Shown here one piece after another: positions 62,038-64,000 of a stretch of 64,000 bases of DNA. Source of the stretch: Streptosporangium sp. NBC_01756 (GTDB lineage: Bacteria > Actinomycetota > Actinomycetes > Streptosporangiales > Streptosporangiaceae); assembly GCF_035917975.1 (NCBI RefSeq), contig NZ_CP109130.1, positions 1,612,001 through 1,676,000 on the forward strand. The letters run 5' to 3'. The first letter of the stretch is position 1, and each line of letters opens with the position of its first letter. Under the pieces are notes generated by a model, which was given only the letters and a program-made list of their open reading frames with translations, did not search any database and was not told where the DNA came from. The position numbers and the translations under genes are program-made.

Positions 62038-63771
62038 CTATTTGACGAAGCCGATGTCCTGGTACTTCAGGTCGTAGAAACCTCGGGCGCCGTAGTTGGC
62101 GACGGTGTCCTTGACGGCGACGTTCTGCGGGCGCTGGTAGAGGGTCACCACGTTCACCGCCTGCCAGATCAGCCTGTCCGCGGCGTTGGTGTCGGCGATG
62201 GCCCGGGTGCCGTCGAGATCGGCGGTCGCCTTGCTCATGGCCGCGTCGATCTGCTGGGAGCCGATACGGCCGAGGTTGGCGTTCCACCGCGGCTGCCCCT
62301 TGGCGTCCCTGGTGGCGTCGGCGTACTGGCCGTAGCTGCTGGAGACGGGGAAGGGCGTGCCCACGTAGGCGAAGGCGGTGATGTCGTAGTTGCCGGGGAT
62401 GATGTATCTGGTGAAGTAGTCGTCGCCGGGCACGGCATGGAGGGTGACCTTGACGCCGAGCTGGGACAGCATGCTCTGGGTGATCTCAGCCTCGGACTTG
62501 GTGAGCTGCAGACCGGACGGCATGACGAACCGCAGAGTCAGCTCCTTGCCGTCCTTCTTCCGGGTCTGTCCGGAGAGCCGCCAGCCGGCGGCGTCGAGCA
62601 GTTGCCCGGCTTTCTGGACGTTGTAGACACCGATCTCGCCGGCGTTGTCCTGGTATCCCTCCTGGGTGTTCATGAAGAAGTGGTTGTTGAGCAGGACGAT
62701 GGGCCAGTCCAGGCCCTGCAGGTCGGACTGGGCGATGGCCTGACGGTTGATGCCCATCGCGATGGCCCGGCGGACGTTGACGTCGGAGAGCACCGCGCTC
62801 TCGCCGTTCATCGTGATGTGCCGGAAGTCGGGTCCGGCCGCCTGCCGTACGATCGCCCCCGGGGTGCTCTTGGCCCGCGTGTAGTCGGGTGCGGACGGGC
62901 CGACGTCGAAGGTGTCGAGTTCGCCGTTGCTGAAGGCGCCGACCAGCGCGTCGCTCTCCAGCGCCCGGTAGATGATCTGGTCCAGCTTGGCCTTCTCCCC
63001 CCACCAGGCGTCGTCCCTGACGATGGTGACGGTCTTGGCCGTCTGGTCGAAGGACGCGAACCTGAACGGGCCCGCGGTCACCGGGATCTTGTTCAGCCAG
63101 CCGTCGTTGAACGTGGCGGGGGTGGCGTTGGTCGCCTTGGGGTACAGCGGCCCGAACAGCGACTGCCAGTCGCCGAAGGGCTTGGCGAAGGTGACGACGA
63201 CCTCGTAGGCGTCCTTGCCCTTCCGCACACTCTCGATGTCCTGGTAACCGGTGGTGCCCGCCACCCGGTAGTCGCCGTTCTTGCCGTTCAACGCCTGCCA
63301 CTGGGCCCGGTAGTCCTCCCAGGTGATCGGTTTGCCGTCGGACCACCTGGCGCTCCGGTTGAGCGTCAGCCTGACGACCTGCTTGGGCCGGTCAGCCGTG
63401 ACCTTCCCTTCCGACAGGTAGTCGGTGTTCGGCGAGATCTCCCCCTTCTCGTCGGACCGGAAGGCCGAGGGCATGAGCGCGTCGATGACCTTCTTGACCA
63501 TCGCCAGGTTTCCGTCGACGTGGTTGAGGTTCCAGTTGGTCGGATACTCGTTGAGTCCCCAGCGGAGCAGCCCTCCGTCCCGGACCCGGTCCCGGGCGAC
63601 CGGGTTGATGTCGTAGGCCTTGACGGCCGAGGCGGAACCGGTCGAGGACTCGTCTCCGTCGCTCGGCCCGCCTCCACCGCTCCCGCCCTGGCCGCCGCAG
63701 CCGGCCAGGGCCAACGCGCCGGCCACGCCCAGAGCGGCGGCGAACACGCCCACGCGCCGGATTGATGTCAC
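62038..63771 (-). CDS. Peptide/nickel ABC transporter substrate-binding lipoprotein (family 5)
   Basis: The 577-residue solute-binding protein has a signal peptide and lipobox LALAGC (about residues 20-25), followed by a Gly/Ser-rich linker. The SBP_bac_5 domain is visible as GGLLRWGLNEYPTNWNLNH, WSDGKPITWEDYRAQWQALN, ITMNGESAVLSDVNVRRAIA and LLDAAGWRLSGQT. It captures oligopeptides or similar solutes outside the membrane. The GTG start has AGGAGGAACT upstream, and the gene follows the ATPase gene by 13 bases on the same strand. Permease genes lie beyond the window or elsewhere. Confidence 0.92.
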   Translation of the reverse strand: MTSIRRVGVFAAALGVAGALALAGCGGQGGSGGGGPSDGDESSTGSASAVKAYDINPVARDRVRDGGLLRWGLNEYPTNWNLNHVDGNLAMVKKVIDALMPSAFRSDEKGEISPNTDYLSEGKVTADRPKQVVRLTLNRSARWSDGKPITWEDYRAQWQALNGKNGDYRVAGTTGYQDIESVRKGKDAYEVVVTFAKPFGDWQSLFGPLYPKATNATPATFNDGWLNKIPVTAGPFRFASFDQTAKTVTIVRDDAWWGEKAKLDQIIYRALESDALVGAFSNGELDTFDVGPSAPDYTRAKSTPGAIVRQAAGPDFRHITMNGESAVLSDVNVRRAIAMGINRQAIAQSDLQGLDWPIVLLNNHFFMNTQEGYQDNAGEIGVYNVQKAGQLLDAAGWRLSGQTRKKDGKELTLRFVMPSGLQLTKSEAEITQSMLSQLGVKVTLHAVPGDDYFTRYIIPGNYDITAFAYVGTPFPVSSSYGQYADATRDAKGQPRWNANLGRIGSQQIDAAMSKATADLDGTRAIADTNAADRLIWQAVNVVTLYQRPQNVAVKDTVANYGARGFYDLKYQDIGFVK

Positions 63772-63784
63772 AGTTCCTCCTGGG

Positions 63785-64000
63785 TCATACGACTTTTAGC
63801 TTCTCGGCGAAATGACATGCGGAGCCGTGGTCCTCCTCAAGCCGGCGGACCTGGGGCTCCTCGTGCACGCATCTTGCCCGGCCGGCCTCGTCGAGGGTCG
63901 TGAACAGGGGGCAGCGGGTGTGGAAGCGGCAGCCGGAGGGAGGCGCGGCCGGGCTGGGCAGGTCGCCTTCGAGCAGGATGCGCCTCCTGGAACGCTCCTT
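63785..64000 (-). CDS. Oligopeptide ABC transporter ATP-binding protein, C-terminal end (partial)
   Basis: About 71 codons are visible, entering from outside the window. The minus-strand product reads [20 protein letters not shown], then [20 protein letters not shown], ending FAEKLKVV. This is the oligo_HPY C-terminal region of OppD/OppF or DppD/DppF ATPases, which has conserved cysteines of the CxFHxRCP type. The ATPase core lies beyond the window edge. It is in the same operon as the binding protein that follows it. Confidence 0.88.
   Translation of the reverse strand, partial: KERSRRRILLEGDLPSPAAPPSGCRFHTRCPLFTTLDEAGRARCVHEEPQVRRLEEDHGSACHFAEKLKVV

Overview
The window is chromosomal DNA from a GC-rich actinomycete, most likely a member of the Streptosporangiaceae or a close relative. 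This rests on very high GC in the core genes, many GTG starts, an HrdB-type principal sigma factor, DUF3052, DUF3145, DUF5998 and DUF7455 proteins, a homodimeric AceE, and the order ahpE / DUF3052 / aceE / PucR-like regulator / fabD / fabH / acpP / fabF / accD, which parallels the Mycobacterium tuberculosis and Streptomyces fatty-acid synthesis loci. The genus cannot be fixed from the sequence alone.

Region 1 (1-9.88 kb) is an accessory graveyard built up against the 3' end of a tRNA-Val(UAC) gene on the minus strand (9808-9882). The last 50 bases of the tRNA recur perfectly at 1889-1938 and in decayed form at 5716-5765. Copies of an island-end sequence follow both, with a third trace at 646-687. 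Two relics of a tyrosine integrase C-terminus (8870-9096, 9639-9763) share the same frameshift. Between these lie a PIN-domain toxin-antitoxin pair, an apparently intact IS3-family element with a C CCA AAA slippery site, a SigE-family sigma factor with a membrane partner, an IS5-type remnant, a DUF5919 regulator divergent from three overlapping small genes, and an SMI1/KNR4 protein. The best reading is two or more small integrative elements stacked in tandem and decaying.

Region 2 (9.9-27.4 kb) is core metabolism: a ROK sugar kinase, ahpE, DUF3052, a YjbQ protein, aceE, a secreted alpha/beta-hydrolase and a WYL regulator. A three-gene module follows (small membrane protein, glutathionylspermidine-synthase-like ATP-grasp, DUF350 membrane protein), then fasR-fabD-fabH-acpP-fabF-accD, closed by a strong terminator.

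Region 3 (28.2-32.8 kb) is the most interesting part. A subtilisin-like protease without a signal peptide, an ECF-like sigma factor, a small translationally coupled beta-rich protein, and an 810-residue repeat-CHAT protease stand in one orientation. The set resembles the logic of type III-E CRISPR Craspase accessory genes (TPR-CHAT protease, inhibitor, sigma factor), but no CRISPR or Cas gene is present.

Region 4 (32.8-56 kb) holds a sulfurtransferase, an alkaline-phosphatase-superfamily protein, DUF5998, a Pat-type protein acetyltransferase, a PfkB kinase, a RecQ helicase fused to a phosphoribosyltransferase-like domain, topoisomerase IV (parC and parE, facing each other across four kilobases), a beta-carbonic anhydrase, yaaA, the principal sigma factor gene, and a PAS-GAF-SpoIIE phosphatase. 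Region 5 (56.1-64 kb) has a conserved unknown protein, then a tightly packed pxpABC (5-oxoprolinase)-pnuC-nadR (nicotinamide riboside salvage) run, and finally a peptide ABC transporter on the opposite strand that leaves the window. Intergenic hairpins built on the palindrome CCGTACGG recur through the core region.
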